Origin: Hymenobacter tibetensis
GTDB taxonomy: Bacteria > Bacteroidota > Bacteroidia > Cytophagales > Hymenobacteraceae
Length of the DNA: 64,000 nt
Assembly (NCBI RefSeq): GCF_022827545.1
Contig: NZ_CP094671.1
Location: 61,597 to 125,596 of the forward strand
Direction of reading: 5' to 3'
Part shown: positions 43,993-52,363 of the stretch, in pieces
Numbering within the stretch: the stretch's first letter is position 1
Layout: each line of letters starts with the position of its first letter
Translations under genes and position numbers: made by a program
The notes under the pieces: generated by a model
The model's database searches: none
What the model was told of the DNA's origin: nothing
What the model saw: the letters and a program-made list of their open reading frames with translations, nothing else

Positions 43993-44448
43993 ATGCTGGT
44001 TCTCGGATTAGCTAACGAACTGATGAGGTCTCTAGCAGATATAATTAACAGCAGTGGCGATTCACTACTTGAAACGTACGCCTATGCCAACGGCTTCCTA
44101 ACCGTGAAGCTCGCCTTATGCGAAACCGAGCAGAAAGTCGAGTTGGCGATGCCCACGGAGCACTTGTCCTTTGATGGTTTCTCCTTAGCGAAGAAAGAAG
44201 ATCTCTACCGAACGTGCCGGATTGTAATCCAAGACTTGTCGCAAGTGCTATCGGTCGCCAACGGGGTGTATGTACCGGCTCCTGACTTCGGCAAGCTGAT
44301 GCAGCAAGCAAAGGCCAACTATAACCTGGCGTATGGAAAAAAGGCGTCCCACTGGAAGTATCTCTTCTCCTTGATTGGGTATGGCCACCTCGTATCGTGC
44401 TTGTTAGCTGACCTAGAGGCGGTTTCGATAGTGGAATTGGCCGAATAA
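43993..44448 (+). CDS. Hypothetical protein
   Basis: Protein of 151 residues, no signal peptide or membrane span. It has a helical start (LANELMRSLADIINSSGD), a strand-rich centre (YANGFLTVKLALCETEQKVE), and a C-terminal region with KASHWKYLFSLIGYGHLVSC. No family was recognised; it looks like a globular cytoplasmic protein, perhaps an immunity-type protein given the region. It lies 82 bp after a pseudogene on the same strand. The start at ATG 43993 has no close competitor. Confidence 0.6.
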   Translation: MLVLGLANELMRSLADIINSSGDSLLETYAYANGFLTVKLALCETEQKVELAMPTEHLSFDGFSLAKKEDLYRTCRIVIQDLSQVLSVANGVYVPAPDFGKLMQQAKANYNLAYGKKASHWKYLFSLIGYGHLVSCLLADLEAVSIVELAE

Positions 44449-44518
44449 GCTCGTCTAAAAGACCACACTCGTCGTGCACAAGAACGAGGTGCGTTGCTAA
44501 TGGAGACCTGCGAAAAGG

Positions 44519-44737
44519 CTACGTTCCAGATGGGTCCAGGGGGTGAAAGGCCATAAAGAAGAACCCAAGAATGGCCACCAACAGTCCAAAGCCGACAAGC
44601 AACGCAAGCCCTAGTAGAAGTGCTTGCCCACTAGTCCAACCAGAGTGTCGGTATAGGCGATAGTACAGCCCCAGGCTCGCCAGCACATAGAGCCCGATCG
44701 GCGTAACAAAGAAGAAGAGAAAGTCTCGTTCCAGCAT
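44519..44737 (-). CDS. Small two-span membrane protein
   Basis: A 72-residue protein dominated by two hydrophobic stretches (FLFFFVTPIGLYVLASLGLY and ALLLGLALLVGFGLLVAILG) joined by a short basic loop (YRLYRHSGW). Such a size and layout is normal for small inner-membrane proteins of unknown role. No partner gene is nearby on the same strand within 200 bp. Probably real because of the continuous membrane pattern. Confidence 0.6.
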   Translation of the reverse strand: MLERDFLFFFVTPIGLYVLASLGLYYRLYRHSGWTSGQALLLGLALLVGFGLLVAILGFFFMAFHPLDPSGT

Positions 44738-44952
44738 CTACTGCGTGAGTCAGGAGAGTGTTCCTCGGTAAGGTGCTCCTCCCCGGCTCCAGGTTTCTTG
44801 AAAGTGCTAGATTAATTCACACCTGTAGGTTTTACTTTGCTTTTGGCATTTAACAGTAGACCGTTTGGAAAACGTGACGGAACTCTATTACCTCTCCTAA
44901 CTGTCAGTTTACTGTCTGTTAATGAGTGCCCTGCAGACTACCAGTTGCTCAA

Positions 44953-45696
44953 CTACCTGCTCTCAGGTTTGAATACTTGATTAGGCAAGGCCTGTAAATA
45001 GTCCGTCTCGTACTGCATGCTCGCTTTCGCTAACGCCAGGTTGGTGTGGCGCCCATCAATGGTTTGATAGTTCAACCGAACGAAGCCATAGTCTGGATGG
45101 TAAAACAGGTCTAAACTAGACTGGCCAGCGGGAGAATGGGCGTGGGCCCGAACAACCCAGCACGGGAGCCTACCACCTGGGGTCTGAATGGTTTGTTGCC
45201 CCACGACGTGATAGTGGCTTTGCACCAGGATATTGCCTTGCCACGTACCCCATCGCGGATTCCCCCACTGACTACCTACGGTGAGCTCCCACGTCCACTG
45301 CTCCCCCTTGGTCACGGGCAATTTAATGTAGGGATAGGGACTGAGTTGCAAGATCGAGTAGGATCCACCCCGGGGCGGGTGACTCCACAACATCGTATCA
45401 TTCTCAATGACGCCCGAATGGTCAGCCGGTCCAGAATGCCCATCATAGCTAAAGCCGATGTTGATTTGCGTCGTAACGGGGTCATAGGTCCCCGGTTTAA
45501 AATCGCCATAGCTCGTGATCATAAGGGTATCCAAGCCCACCGCCTGCTGGCGGTCATGGGTGACGGTATAGATCAGCTGGCGACCCTTTCGGAAGATTTT
45601 TTCGGGCGGTTGGAGTGGCCGTGAGGGTGACTGGCAAGCGGCGAGCACGAGGGAAGCCCCGCAAATTTGTAGGATAGAGAGGTAAAGCACTCGCAT
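44953..45696 (-). CDS. Uncharacterised lipoprotein
   Basis: Lipoprotein of 247 residues. The chosen Met at 45696 gives a short basic start, a hydrophobic core and the lipobox VLAAC; a Met five residues upstream is possible. The mature part is beta-rich (RQLIYTVTHDRQQAVGLD, GEQWTWELTVGSQWGN, GRLPCWVVRAHAHSPAG, YHPDYGFVRLNYQTIDG), reminiscent of periplasmic beta-sandwich proteins. The C-terminal part from the Trp-rich strands resembles DUF3108-like proteins, but I cannot confirm the family. It is a single gene, likely anchored in a membrane and facing the periplasm or surface. Confidence 0.75.
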   Translation of the reverse strand: MRVLYLSILQICGASLVLAACQSPSRPLQPPEKIFRKGRQLIYTVTHDRQQAVGLDTLMITSYGDFKPGTYDPVTTQINIGFSYDGHSGPADHSGVIENDTMLWSHPPRGGSYSILQLSPYPYIKLPVTKGEQWTWELTVGSQWGNPRWGTWQGNILVQSHYHVVGQQTIQTPGGRLPCWVVRAHAHSPAGQSSLDLFYHPDYGFVRLNYQTIDGRHTNLALAKASMQYETDYLQALPNQVFKPESR

Positions 45697-45914
45697 AAAT
45701 AGACTGAACAAGGGATAAACGAAAACGATCTATTACGGAAAAGTAATACTCTAACTATACTAGCTTGGCAAACAAAATTTATGATTTGCTCAAGGCAAGT
45801 CCGAGAACACTTATTATGTTAATGACTGAAAGGTAGAAAGCTCTGCCATTGCTCAATATCCTGCAGTCTGTGTTTTGGCTATTTTAACTACGTCTTTCAA
45901 CCCTTTTCTCTTCT

Positions 45915-46487
45915 ATGGACCTGTCTCACTTCCTTGAGTGCTTACATCGAGTTATTCATTGGACCAGACAACGTGCTCTGGCAAGTGAAGAGATTGGAAA
46001 CTACGGAACGCTGTTCCGGCAATTCAATCCAATGGTAGATGATCGACCATTGTACACACTGGATCAAGGCTATGCCACGTGGAATGTAGATCCCTATAAC
46101 GTGACGTATTTTGCCCAAGCCCTCCACTTGGCCCTCCAGCAGCGAACCCAACTCATGGGCCAGCTAATCGCTCCCATCACTGATCTTTCAAGTTTGGGAC
46201 GTGTCTTATGCTTCTCAACCCTGCTCACCACGCATGACGGCATCGCGATTGCCGAGAGCAATTGCTTTGTTGATGAAAGCGATGTGCCACCGATTGACAC
46301 ATGGTTTTATCTGGAGAACCATTTCTTAGACGTAGAGCGGCCGACGTTGTTTTGCTGGATTCCTAAGCCGTTCGAGTACCTGATAGAAGTGGCTATGCGG
46401 GTAGAAATGATGGGAAGCTATAAGTGGTTAGACACAGTAGCACCGCGATTCTACGCGCAGCTCCTATTGAGGCTACTCAACACATAA
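45915..46487 (+). CDS. Hypothetical protein
   Basis: Protein of 190 residues, helical at the start (LSHFLECLHRVIHWTRQRAL), with a central strand-rich stretch (LGRVLCFSTLLTTHDGIAIA, TWFYLENHF) and a C-terminal helix. No signal peptide. No family recognised. It is followed after 250 bp by the IS110 transposase gene on the same strand and may have been moved with it or interrupted by it. The frame is intact. Confidence 0.55.
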   Translation: MDLSHFLECLHRVIHWTRQRALASEEIGNYGTLFRQFNPMVDDRPLYTLDQGYATWNVDPYNVTYFAQALHLALQQRTQLMGQLIAPITDLSSLGRVLCFSTLLTTHDGIAIAESNCFVDESDVPPIDTWFYLENHFLDVERPTLFCWIPKPFEYLIEVAMRVEMMGSYKWLDTVAPRFYAQLLLRLLNT

Positions 46488-46559
46488 CCATTCTTGCACC
46501 TGTCTGATAAGTACCGATTATCCTATGTTCGTCCACCGGCCGTAAAGATGGCTACTGAG

Positions 46560-46735
46560 AAGGAAAAGGGAGGAGTAAGATTCGTCTTTTATGGGGCCAC
46601 CACGAGCCCGTTTAACATGACAATCCCCTTCCTTTTCTAGGACTACTTTGGACAGTTCCGTGAGGCCTGAGAGCCTGTATTAGGATAGTGAAAGATCTCC
46701 TTTTTCGTTTCCTTTTCATCCTTACTCTTGCTGGT
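46560..46735 (+). ncRNA. Candidate IS110 left end with bridge-RNA-like sequence
   Basis: The 175 bp ahead of the IS110 transposase are non-coding. IS110-family elements are known to encode a structured bridge RNA in the left end, which guides target choice. The stretch contains the hairpin-forming GGGGC-CACCACGA-GCCC at 46593-46610 and a second possible hairpin (GGCCTGAGAGCC near 46662). Related sequence, ACGAGCCCGTT-ACATG, recurs at 52960, away from any transposase. The boundary and RNA identity are inferred from the family and the position. Confidence 0.45.
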
Positions 46736-47725
46736 ATGACTGCTCTTTCTCTCCCCGTTGTCGGCATTGACGTGAGCAAGGCCACGCTGGCCGTGTGTTA
46801 TCATCCCACCGACCAGCAAGTCAAGCACCTGGAAGTCAGCAACAGCAAAGCGGGCTTTCAGCAACTGGTCAAGGCTTGCGGTACAAGCTGTCTGTTTGTG
46901 ATGGAGGCCACCGGTACCTACAATTTGGCCTTAGCCTACTACCTGCATGAGCACGGTGGGCAAGTAGCGGTGCTGAACCCCTTGGTCATCCGACGCTTCA
47001 TTCAGCTGCATTTGAGCAAAGGCAAGAGTGACCGCAAAGATGCGCAATGGCTGCTACGCTATGGCCAACAGCAAGCCGTGAAGACGTGGCAACCGGAAGA
47101 AGCGGTGTTGGTCGAGTGTCGGCAACTCGAGCAAGTCACCGAGCAGCTCCTGAAGCAGAAAACCATGGTCAGCAACTCGTTGGAAGCCCTACAGCGCCAG
47201 CCTTGTGTGAGCACGTTAGCTGTAAAACGGCTACAGCAAATCTTAAAGGCTCTCACCCAGCAAGTAGAGGCGGTGGAAGCCGAACTGCTGACGCTGTTAG
47301 AACAACGCTTTGCCTCGGAAATGACCCTGTTGTGCTCGATTCCGGGCATCGGCCGCAAGACGGCCGGCCTGCTGCTTTTGTTCGCCAGCGGCTTTACGCG
47401 CCTCGATAATTACCGTCAGTTGATTGCCATGGCGGGCTTGTCGCCGCGCGAGCACACCTCCGGCACGAGCATCCGGGGCAAAGTGCGCATCACCAAGACG
47501 GGCGGGGGCTTGATCCGGAGCAAGCTGTTTATGTGTAGCTTCTCGGCCAAGAAAAAGAATGCCGCGTGTCAGGCCCTTTTTGATCGACTCGTGGCCAAAG
47601 GCAAGAAATAGAAGGTAGCCCTGATTGCGGTCTGTAACAAGCTCCTGAAGCAAGCCTTTGCTATTGTCAAATCCGGCGTGCCGTATCAAGTCGATTTTTC
47701 CTCAAAACTTGTCCTCAATCCTTGA
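46736..47725 (+). mobile_element. IS110-family transposase gene interrupted by an amber codon
   Basis: The transposase starts at ATG 46736 (MTALSLPVVGIDVSKATL) with the DEDD RuvC-like domain: GIDVSK supplies the first Asp, FVMEATGTYN the Glu, and SDRKDAQWLL the later Asp. The C-terminal Transposase_20-type domain begins CSIPGIGRKTAGLLL and carries the nucleophile-candidate Ser in REHTSGTSIRG. The frame stops with TAG at 47609-47611 after 291 residues, but in the same frame the sequence continues KVALIAVCNKLLKQAFAIVK for 37 more codons to TGA 47723-47725, matching the normal end of this family. The copy is thus probably inactive, unless the amber is read through. IS110 elements have no long terminal inverted repeats, so outer borders are uncertain. 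Confidence 0.85.
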
Positions 47726-47743
47726 CTTTCAACACAGTTCGTG

Positions 47744-48004
47744 TTAACCTACCTTCTTTGCGGATAGAGGACGCCACCGCCGAAGTAGCCATAAGCTAGT
47801 TGCGCTACCGAATGCTAGAAGAAATACGGCCTTATATTGTTGAATAGCCGCGCATAAATCGCGTCCACTCACCAGAGAAGCACACTCCGATAGGTGGTCC
47901 GTTTCGTACTTTAAACTCACCATCGTACTCAGTACCCCGAAGCTCATTACGAAGGCCGTTAGGTACAGCAGTACGATCAGCCATTTTATCCAAGGAGAAT
48001 TCAT
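47744..48004 (-). CDS. Small membrane protein, paralogue A
   Basis: An 86-residue protein with two membrane spans (WLIVLLYLTAFVMSFG and FLLAFGSATSLWLLRRW) around a conserved loop, LKYETDHLSECASLVSGRDL followed by CAAIQQYK. It is nearly the same as the product of 54003-54263; for example both have SGRDLCAAIQQYK and SATSLWLLR. The two genes are in opposite orientation. No family recognised. The Cys pair in the loop might form a disulfide. Duplication of an unknown membrane protein within 6 kb marks this region as rearranged. Confidence 0.72.
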   Translation of the reverse strand: MNSPWIKWLIVLLYLTAFVMSFGVLSTMVSLKYETDHLSECASLVSGRDLCAAIQQYKAVFLLAFGSATSLWLLRRWRPLSAKKVG

Positions 48005-48095
48005 CTACAAAAAGCAAGCGTAGGTTACGGCGTCAACTAGAGCGATGCTTAAGGCAAAGTATGCTGTACTTATACTGTGTAGACTGTCATCGCAA

Positions 48096-48371
48096 GTGGT
48101 GCCCACGGGTTAGCGCATTAAGGTAAAAGCAGGTGTTCGAAATACCTACCAAGAAATGTCTCTGTAAAACCGCGTTTTCGGGGGCGTAAGACAGGGTACC
48201 AAAAGTGTTCGGATTAGGGATGTGGCTGTTGCAGAACCCTATCTCTATTCTGGTAAAGCGCTATTAAAGTCCTCATTCGCTGGACTCAGTGGCTTTATAC
48301 AGCCTTTGTGGCCTGATGGATCAACTCTTACTACCCATCCGGTTGCATGTTGGGAGTTTTGCAACAACCAC
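48096..48371. repeat. Long diverged inverted repeat, left copy (79-bp module plus 150-bp TIR element)
   Basis: This segment is the inverted, diverged counterpart of 52064-52340. It has a shared leader (GTGGTGCCCACG), the 79-bp module 48133-48211, 10 bp, and a 150-bp element at 48222-48371 with imperfect terminal repeats (GTGGCTGTTGCAGAAC at the left; GTTTTGCAACAACCAC at the right). Both copies keep identical spacing throughout. Between the two lie five hypothetical genes. There is no transposase, so it looks like a MITE-type element pair. Confidence 0.72.
48133..48211 (-). repeat. 79-bp terminator-like module, copy A
   Basis: Bounded by two direct GTGTTCG 7-mers whose outer edges are 79 bp apart. 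The centre reads AAAACCGCGTTTT, the core of a degenerate hairpin; the T-rich flank lies on the minus-strand side. Copies B (52224-52302) and C (51472-51550) have the same length and layout. Confidence 0.6.
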
Positions 48372-48475
48372 TAAAGATTATGTTCAATAGAACTAGATGC
48401 CTGGAAGTGTTCACGCTATTTCTGGAAAGGACAACAGACTGCTGTTTGCACCTCAGAAGGGCTGCTTTCGGCTTC

Positions 48476-48910
48476 TTAACTCCAATCAAACCAGACCACT
48501 AACCGCTGGTGCTTCCCGGCCTCATCAAGCGTCTTCATTAAGCTCGAGAGCAAGCCCCAGCCGTAAGAACTTCCATCCAAGATCGCAGCAGGATATGCTT
48601 GCCAATCAATAGTAGCCATCTCCTCATAGCAGAGGAAAGTAAAGCCCCAGACAGAAGTAGTAGCAGATGCCTCGCGCGCCGCCTGCGCTGTCAGCTCTCC
48701 TGGATTAGTGGGTAGCCCCCGACGATGGGCTAGTGGGACCCATTTGGTGGAAATCTCGTCCTTCGCTTCCCCAAATAGAATGCTACACTCATCCCCGGTG
48801 TTCAGACTTAGGCTCGACAGGTTGATACAGGACTGCCAGGCATAGTCCTGCGTTAACATCTCTTCGTCCAGACTCGATAGTTCCAGGAATCCGCAAACGT
48901 ATATACCCAT
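48476..48910 (-). CDS. Hypothetical protein
   Basis: Protein of 144 residues (MGIYVCGFLELSSLDEEML...). It has an acidic, strand-rich centre (CINLSSLSLNTGDECSIL, WVPLAHRRGLPTNPGELT), and a C-terminal half with Trp-rich blocks (WGFTFLCYEEMATIDWQAYP, WGLLSSLMKTLDEAGKHQRL). No signal peptide. It is the second gene of a pair with the protein at 48961 (50-bp gap), probably co-transcribed. Family not recognised. Position inside the 277-bp inverted repeats marks it as possible cargo. Confidence 0.6.
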   Translation of the reverse strand: MGIYVCGFLELSSLDEEMLTQDYAWQSCINLSSLSLNTGDECSILFGEAKDEISTKWVPLAHRRGLPTNPGELTAQAAREASATTSVWGFTFLCYEEMATIDWQAYPAAILDGSSYGWGLLSSLMKTLDEAGKHQRLVVWFDWS

Positions 48911-48960
48911 AGGCTTTGGTTGTGTTCTTTTGTCCCCCGTGTGCGCAGGAAGACACGACC

Positions 48961-49395
48961 TTAGTAACTCTTAAGAGTACTACTTCCTCGGTCGCCAGTA
49001 GTGGGGAAAACAGGGACCTGAAACCAATCTTGCTGCCAGCTTTGCCGGGCCATTGCTTCCAACTCTTCCCACTGCGCTGGGCTCGCGCTATACTGCAACG
49101 CCTCCCACAGGCCTTCGAGGGCGGCCAAGGCAACAATGGTGGGGTTCGTGTCCACATCCGTACCGACAATATCAACTACTACTATGCGGTAAGTCTGGGA
49201 ATTCGAGAGGCAGTGAAGGGCGTACGCTAGGCCAGCAATGGCCCCGTTTTTCCAGTCGTCGTAGCCTCCGTACTCAGACTCCCACTGCATGTGAATCTGG
49301 GTTGGGCACGCACTCTGCTCCCAGAGCAATTTCACTCTCGCCGCGCAAATCAACCCCTGCCGTTGTCGTAAATACCGGCCTTCCGTTACGTTCAT
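48961..49395 (-). CDS. Hypothetical protein
   Basis: Protein of 144 residues from the Met at 49395 (or 147 from 49404). It contains WESEYGGYDDWKNGAIAGLA, a central VVVDIVGTDVDTNPTIVALA and a C-terminal acidic/Trp-rich part (AQWEELEAMARQSWQQDW). No signal peptide or known family. It lies upstream of, and on the same strand as, the 48476 gene. The pair resembles a small operon of unknown function enclosed by inverted repeats. Confidence 0.6.
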   Translation of the reverse strand: MNVTEGRYLRQRQGLICAARVKLLWEQSACPTQIHMQWESEYGGYDDWKNGAIAGLAYALHCLSNSQTYRIVVVDIVGTDVDTNPTIVALAALEGLWEALQYSASPAQWEELEAMARQSWQQDWFQVPVFPTTGDRGSSTLKSY

Positions 49396-49404
49396 GCTGC
49401 GCAA

Positions 49405-49712
49405 AGAGAAAGGAGTTTGGTCTGAATGGTACTTCTTGGGTGACTACATAGTTCTGCAATGTCCGATACGTCGTTTTATGTAAAGTAAAGAATAGTAAAA
49501 GCAATTTCTGTGGGGCAGCAACGGCTTTTCTAAGCGTAGGTGAAGGGCCTTACTCGTGGTAAGGCGACCCGGGTACCGGCTAGCGCCAGCCCTGAAACAG
49601 AAAGCCAAGCGGTGGGCAGGGCGCGTGTAGCCAGCCGCGCTCCTACCGTCGGATAGCATCAGCCGACGCGGACCGGGTTAGTTATATATATCTGTCCTTT
49701 ACTTTGCAGTGT
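49405..49712. other. Divergent gap between two hypothetical operons
   Basis: About 300 bp separate a minus-strand pair from a plus-strand gene, so two promoters should lie here. TTTACTTTGCAG at about 49698-49709 resembles the -7 element, but it nearly touches the ATG at 49713. No other feature was seen. Confidence 0.4.
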
Positions 49713-50672
49713 ATGCTCAAACCGATTCCTCCTGTACGGTATCAAACGCTCGTAGCCCGGGAATGGGTCGCTCAGCAATTAGGGCTTCCCTATCAGGCTG
49801 AGAGGCAAGATTGGCCGTGGGAAGTAGCAGAGATAGCCGGGTTCGAAGCCTACTTTCAGCTCTATGCCCATGTGGGGGAGGATGAGCGCATCGTCCTCCT
49901 GGAAATGATCTTGGAAGCTGCTTCCAATGGGGGCACCACACGGGCTCAACTACAGGCACTCTGGCCGCGAATTGAAGCCCTGTTAACTCAGAACGCGGAC
50001 TTACATGCCACGACCGCGCAGTACTGGTGTAGCTGGGAGGTCAAGGAACCGGACATAGACGAACAAGCCTTTGCCATCTCGCCCTACCTGCGGGCGTGGT
50101 GGCGAGCGCACTATGTGATGCCCCCCGATTCCGACGCCCCCTTTTACCGAATTGAATGCACGGGCGAGAAAGTAGCGGTTAGCTTTGATGAGATGCATGC
50201 CCTGCGCAAAGATATTCTGCTCTACTTCGACGATAATGCGGAGGAAACCACCAGCATCTTGCTCGCCGATCGACAGTACACGCTGCCGTACTGGAAGTAC
50301 CTCTCGGTGGCCTTTACGCAGGAATGGGCCGAATCCGCCCGCTATCAAAAGCTCGTTGTAGAAGGCTGTCTGGCGTTACTCCATGCCATCGCCTTGGACT
50401 TGTTAGATGAACCTTTCGGCCGGATTACGAAGGAATGGCAAGGAGAGTCGGTCGAGCGGTTGCTGTTGTACCTGAGGCAGTATAACCCACTCTCCGAGAA
50501 GCTGGCCATCGCCCAACGTCATCTCGTACGCACCTTCTCCTTCATTGTGCAACTGACGCCGACTGATCTGGATGAGAGCAACTTCTTAAAAGGGTTTGAC
50601 CGCTCAATTGCCGCAATCTGGTTCAAAGAGCAGATGGTACAAGCCTACTTTACGGGGCGGTTGACGACCTAA
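49713..50672 (+). CDS. Uncharacterised cytoplasmic protein
   Basis: Protein of 319 residues. It has a basic N-terminus (KPIPPVRYQTLVAREWVAQQ), a helical first half with acidic stretches, YWCSWEVKEPDIDEQAFAIS near the centre, and a helical second half (QKLVVEGCLALLHAIALDLL, SVERLLLYLRQYN). There is no signal peptide or membrane span. No family recognised. The ATG at 49713 is used; a TTG 9 bp upstream is in frame. It sits between the inverted repeats at 48.1 and 52.3 kb, and the next gene on its strand is a lipoprotein. Confidence 0.65.
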   Translation: MLKPIPPVRYQTLVAREWVAQQLGLPYQAERQDWPWEVAEIAGFEAYFQLYAHVGEDERIVLLEMILEAASNGGTTRAQLQALWPRIEALLTQNADLHATTAQYWCSWEVKEPDIDEQAFAISPYLRAWWRAHYVMPPDSDAPFYRIECTGEKVAVSFDEMHALRKDILLYFDDNAEETTSILLADRQYTLPYWKYLSVAFTQEWAESARYQKLVVEGCLALLHAIALDLLDEPFGRITKEWQGESVERLLLYLRQYNPLSEKLAIAQRHLVRTFSFIVQLTPTDLDESNFLKGFDRSIAAIWFKEQMVQAYFTGRLTT

Positions 50673-50809
50673 GGTTGGCTGGAGTCGTTGCTACCCTCCT
50701 GTTCAGACGGAATGCATTAGCGCGAGCGCTTCGGCCCATGCGTACGGCTTACGTTTTATAGGACGGAAAATGTTTTAACTAGTTCTCTACTCAAATTAAA
50801 ATAATTCAC

Positions 50810-51325
50810 ATGAAATTACACATAATAACGCTATCATTTATCTGCATTATAGTAAGTGCTACGAGTTGTGAAAACAGACGCAAATTAACAGTTGAAGAAC
50901 AAGTAGATGTTGAAAAGAGATATAATAAAACGCAAGAAGCAGTTTCATCCTGGATTCTAAATCATGCACTTTATCCTAAAAGTTATGAGGCGTTATCATT
51001 TAGTGAGTATTCCGAACCTTTCATTATGGAAAATAATGAAAAAATACCAAAAACACAATGCTATAGGATAAAACACATTCACCATATCTTAGATACGGAC
51101 AGTAGTGAAGCTACCTACATTGGCTACTTTACGTTGGATTACAAGTATCGCGTTACGATGGTAGAAACTCTGAAAACGGGTGCTGTTGGTGGAATGTCTT
51201 TGTCTGATATCAAAGAGTGGACAGATAAATATGGCAAACCATTAAGTGAGGGGGATAGCTCTTTGTATAAAGAGAAGCAGCAGGAGGCAAAAGAAGAATT
51301 AATTCATACTTTAAAAAGTATGTAG
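50810..51325 (+). CDS. Small AT-rich lipoprotein
   Basis: Lipoprotein of 171 residues. A basic start, hydrophobic core and the lipobox SATSC are followed by charged, helical sequence (ENRRKLTVEEQVDVEKRYNK), aromatic blocks (HALYPKSYEALSFSEY) and a charged C-terminal helix (YKEKQQEAKEELIHTLK). It is markedly more AT-rich than neighbours, a sign of a different origin. A strong terminator lies 100 bp downstream. The family is not recognised. Confidence 0.68.
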   Translation: MKLHIITLSFICIIVSATSCENRRKLTVEEQVDVEKRYNKTQEAVSSWILNHALYPKSYEALSFSEYSEPFIMENNEKIPKTQCYRIKHIHHILDTDSSEATYIGYFTLDYKYRVTMVETLKTGAVGGMSLSDIKEWTDKYGKPLSEGDSSLYKEKQQEAKEELIHTLKSM

Positions 51326-51424
51326 TTTATAAAATTACCAAAGCAAATTAATGGCGGAATAACCTGCTGCAATATTATACTTCACGAGTAAGGATTTGTT
51401 AAAAAATTACGGCTGCAATATACA

Positions 51425-51454
51425 AGAAACGCCACCCTATTTGGGGCGTTTTCT
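51425..51454 (+). terminator. Terminator after the AT-rich lipoprotein gene
   Basis: AGAAACGCC (51425-51433) pairs with GGCGTTTTCT (51445-51454) around an 11-base loop, with one bulged T. It lies 99 bp after the lipoprotein stop and just before the solo 79-bp module. Confidence 0.6.
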
Positions 51455-51471
51455 AATGCAGGAACCGAAAT

Positions 51472-51550
51472 GCGTGTCCAAAAAAGGGGTGTAAGAAGGC
51501 CTCCAAAAAGCTGCGTTTTTAGAGCCGCTAGGTGGGGTGATAAGCGTGTC
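51472..51550 (-). repeat. 79-bp terminator-like module, copy C (solo)
   Basis: GCGTGTCC (51472) and GCGTGTCC (51544) are direct repeats whose 13-bp extensions match (GCGTGTCCAAAAA at each end). The centre AAAAAGCTGCGTTTTT is flanked by imperfect GC-rich arms, GGCCTCC and AGAGCC. Length and layout equal copies A and B, but the 150-bp TIR element is absent. Confidence 0.55.
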
Positions 51551-51633
51551 CAAAAACCGAACGGATTTTGGGCATTCTATCGAAAGCGTCTATGTTTGCT
51601 TGCTCCCAACTCAACACCCGCGCTCGCCTCTCC

Positions 51634-52002
51634 ATGACCATATATCTTTCTCCTTTGGAGCTAGTTGCCCGGGTTCATCTGGGCAAAGAAGTGGAACAGT
51701 GGCTAGGCGCGGTGCAACAGGAAGGACAGCCCATTTTACAGTGGCTCTGCCTTTACCAAGAGGAGCCGCACCAGTACGCCGTCACCTATATCGAGTCCTA
51801 TGATGAAGGGGACGAAGAATGGCAGGATGTGGCCAGCTTCTCTCAGGTAGAGCCGGAGGAGAGCCCCAGACAACTCTTCCCTTCCGTTGAGCAAGCGCTG
51901 GCCTTTGCCAGGCAAACCTACGGGGCCGCGCCGGATCGGTTTGTGGCCAGCGGCATGATCGCCGCCGAGTACGCCACCTATTGGCGCAGCAAACAGCCTT
52001 GA
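51634..52002 (+). CDS. Small hypothetical protein
   Basis: Protein of 122 residues from the ATG at 51634 (the frame is open from 51568). Central region ILQWLCLYQEEPHQYAVTYI is strand-rich; the C-terminus contains LFPSVEQALAFARQTYGAAP and AAEYATYWRSK. It is acidic overall. No family recognised; size and composition recall small immunity-type proteins. It ends 62 bp before the TIR element at 52064 and lies inside the inverted repeat pair. Confidence 0.55.
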   Translation: MTIYLSPLELVARVHLGKEVEQWLGAVQQEGQPILQWLCLYQEEPHQYAVTYIESYDEGDEEWQDVASFSQVEPEESPRQLFPSVEQALAFARQTYGAAPDRFVASGMIAAEYATYWRSKQP

Positions 52003-52063
52003 AGCTTCGCCAGAACAGACCCTGCTGAGTCAATACTCTAAAAAGAGCGTTCCGAAAAGATCG

Positions 52064-52340
52064 GTGGCTGTTGCAGAACTCCCAGCAGTGGATGGAATGG
52101 CTAGCAACAGCGAGTAAAGCAGGCTAAAAAGTCTGTTTAGCGCTATTATCCGCGGTGTGCCAAGGCTCGTATATACCTTCACCACAATATAGATGGTGTT
52201 CTGCAACAGCCACATCGCTATTTCGAACACTTTTGGCACCCCTACTAATGCCCCTGAAAACGCGGTTTTTCAAGGGCATTTTTTAATAGGTAATCCGAAC
52301 ACCGGCTTTTACCTTGTTTAGCTTAACAAGGCAGCACCAC
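52064..52340. repeat. Long diverged inverted repeat, right copy (150-bp TIR element plus 79-bp module)
   Basis: The 150-bp element (52064-52213) has terminal repeats GTGGCTGTTGCAGAAC and GTTCTGCAACAGCCAC and is flanked on each side by ATCG, a possible 4-bp target duplication. After 10 bp follows the 79-bp module (52224-52302) and a shared leader (GCTTTTACCTT ... CACCAC). All parts match 48096-48371 in opposite orientation with identical spacing of the module and the element. Confidence 0.74.
52224..52302 (+). terminator. 79-bp module, copy B, containing a Rho-independent terminator
   Basis: CGAACAC 7-mers bound the unit at both ends. Inside, on the plus strand, TGCCCCTGAAAA and TTTTTCAAGGGCA form a long stem around a CGCG centre, followed by TTTTTT. 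This is a good Rho-independent terminator, 62 bp before the next lipoprotein gene, and best read as ending transcription from the left. Confidence 0.65.
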
Positions 52341-52363
52341 AATGCCCTATCCAATTAACGAGT

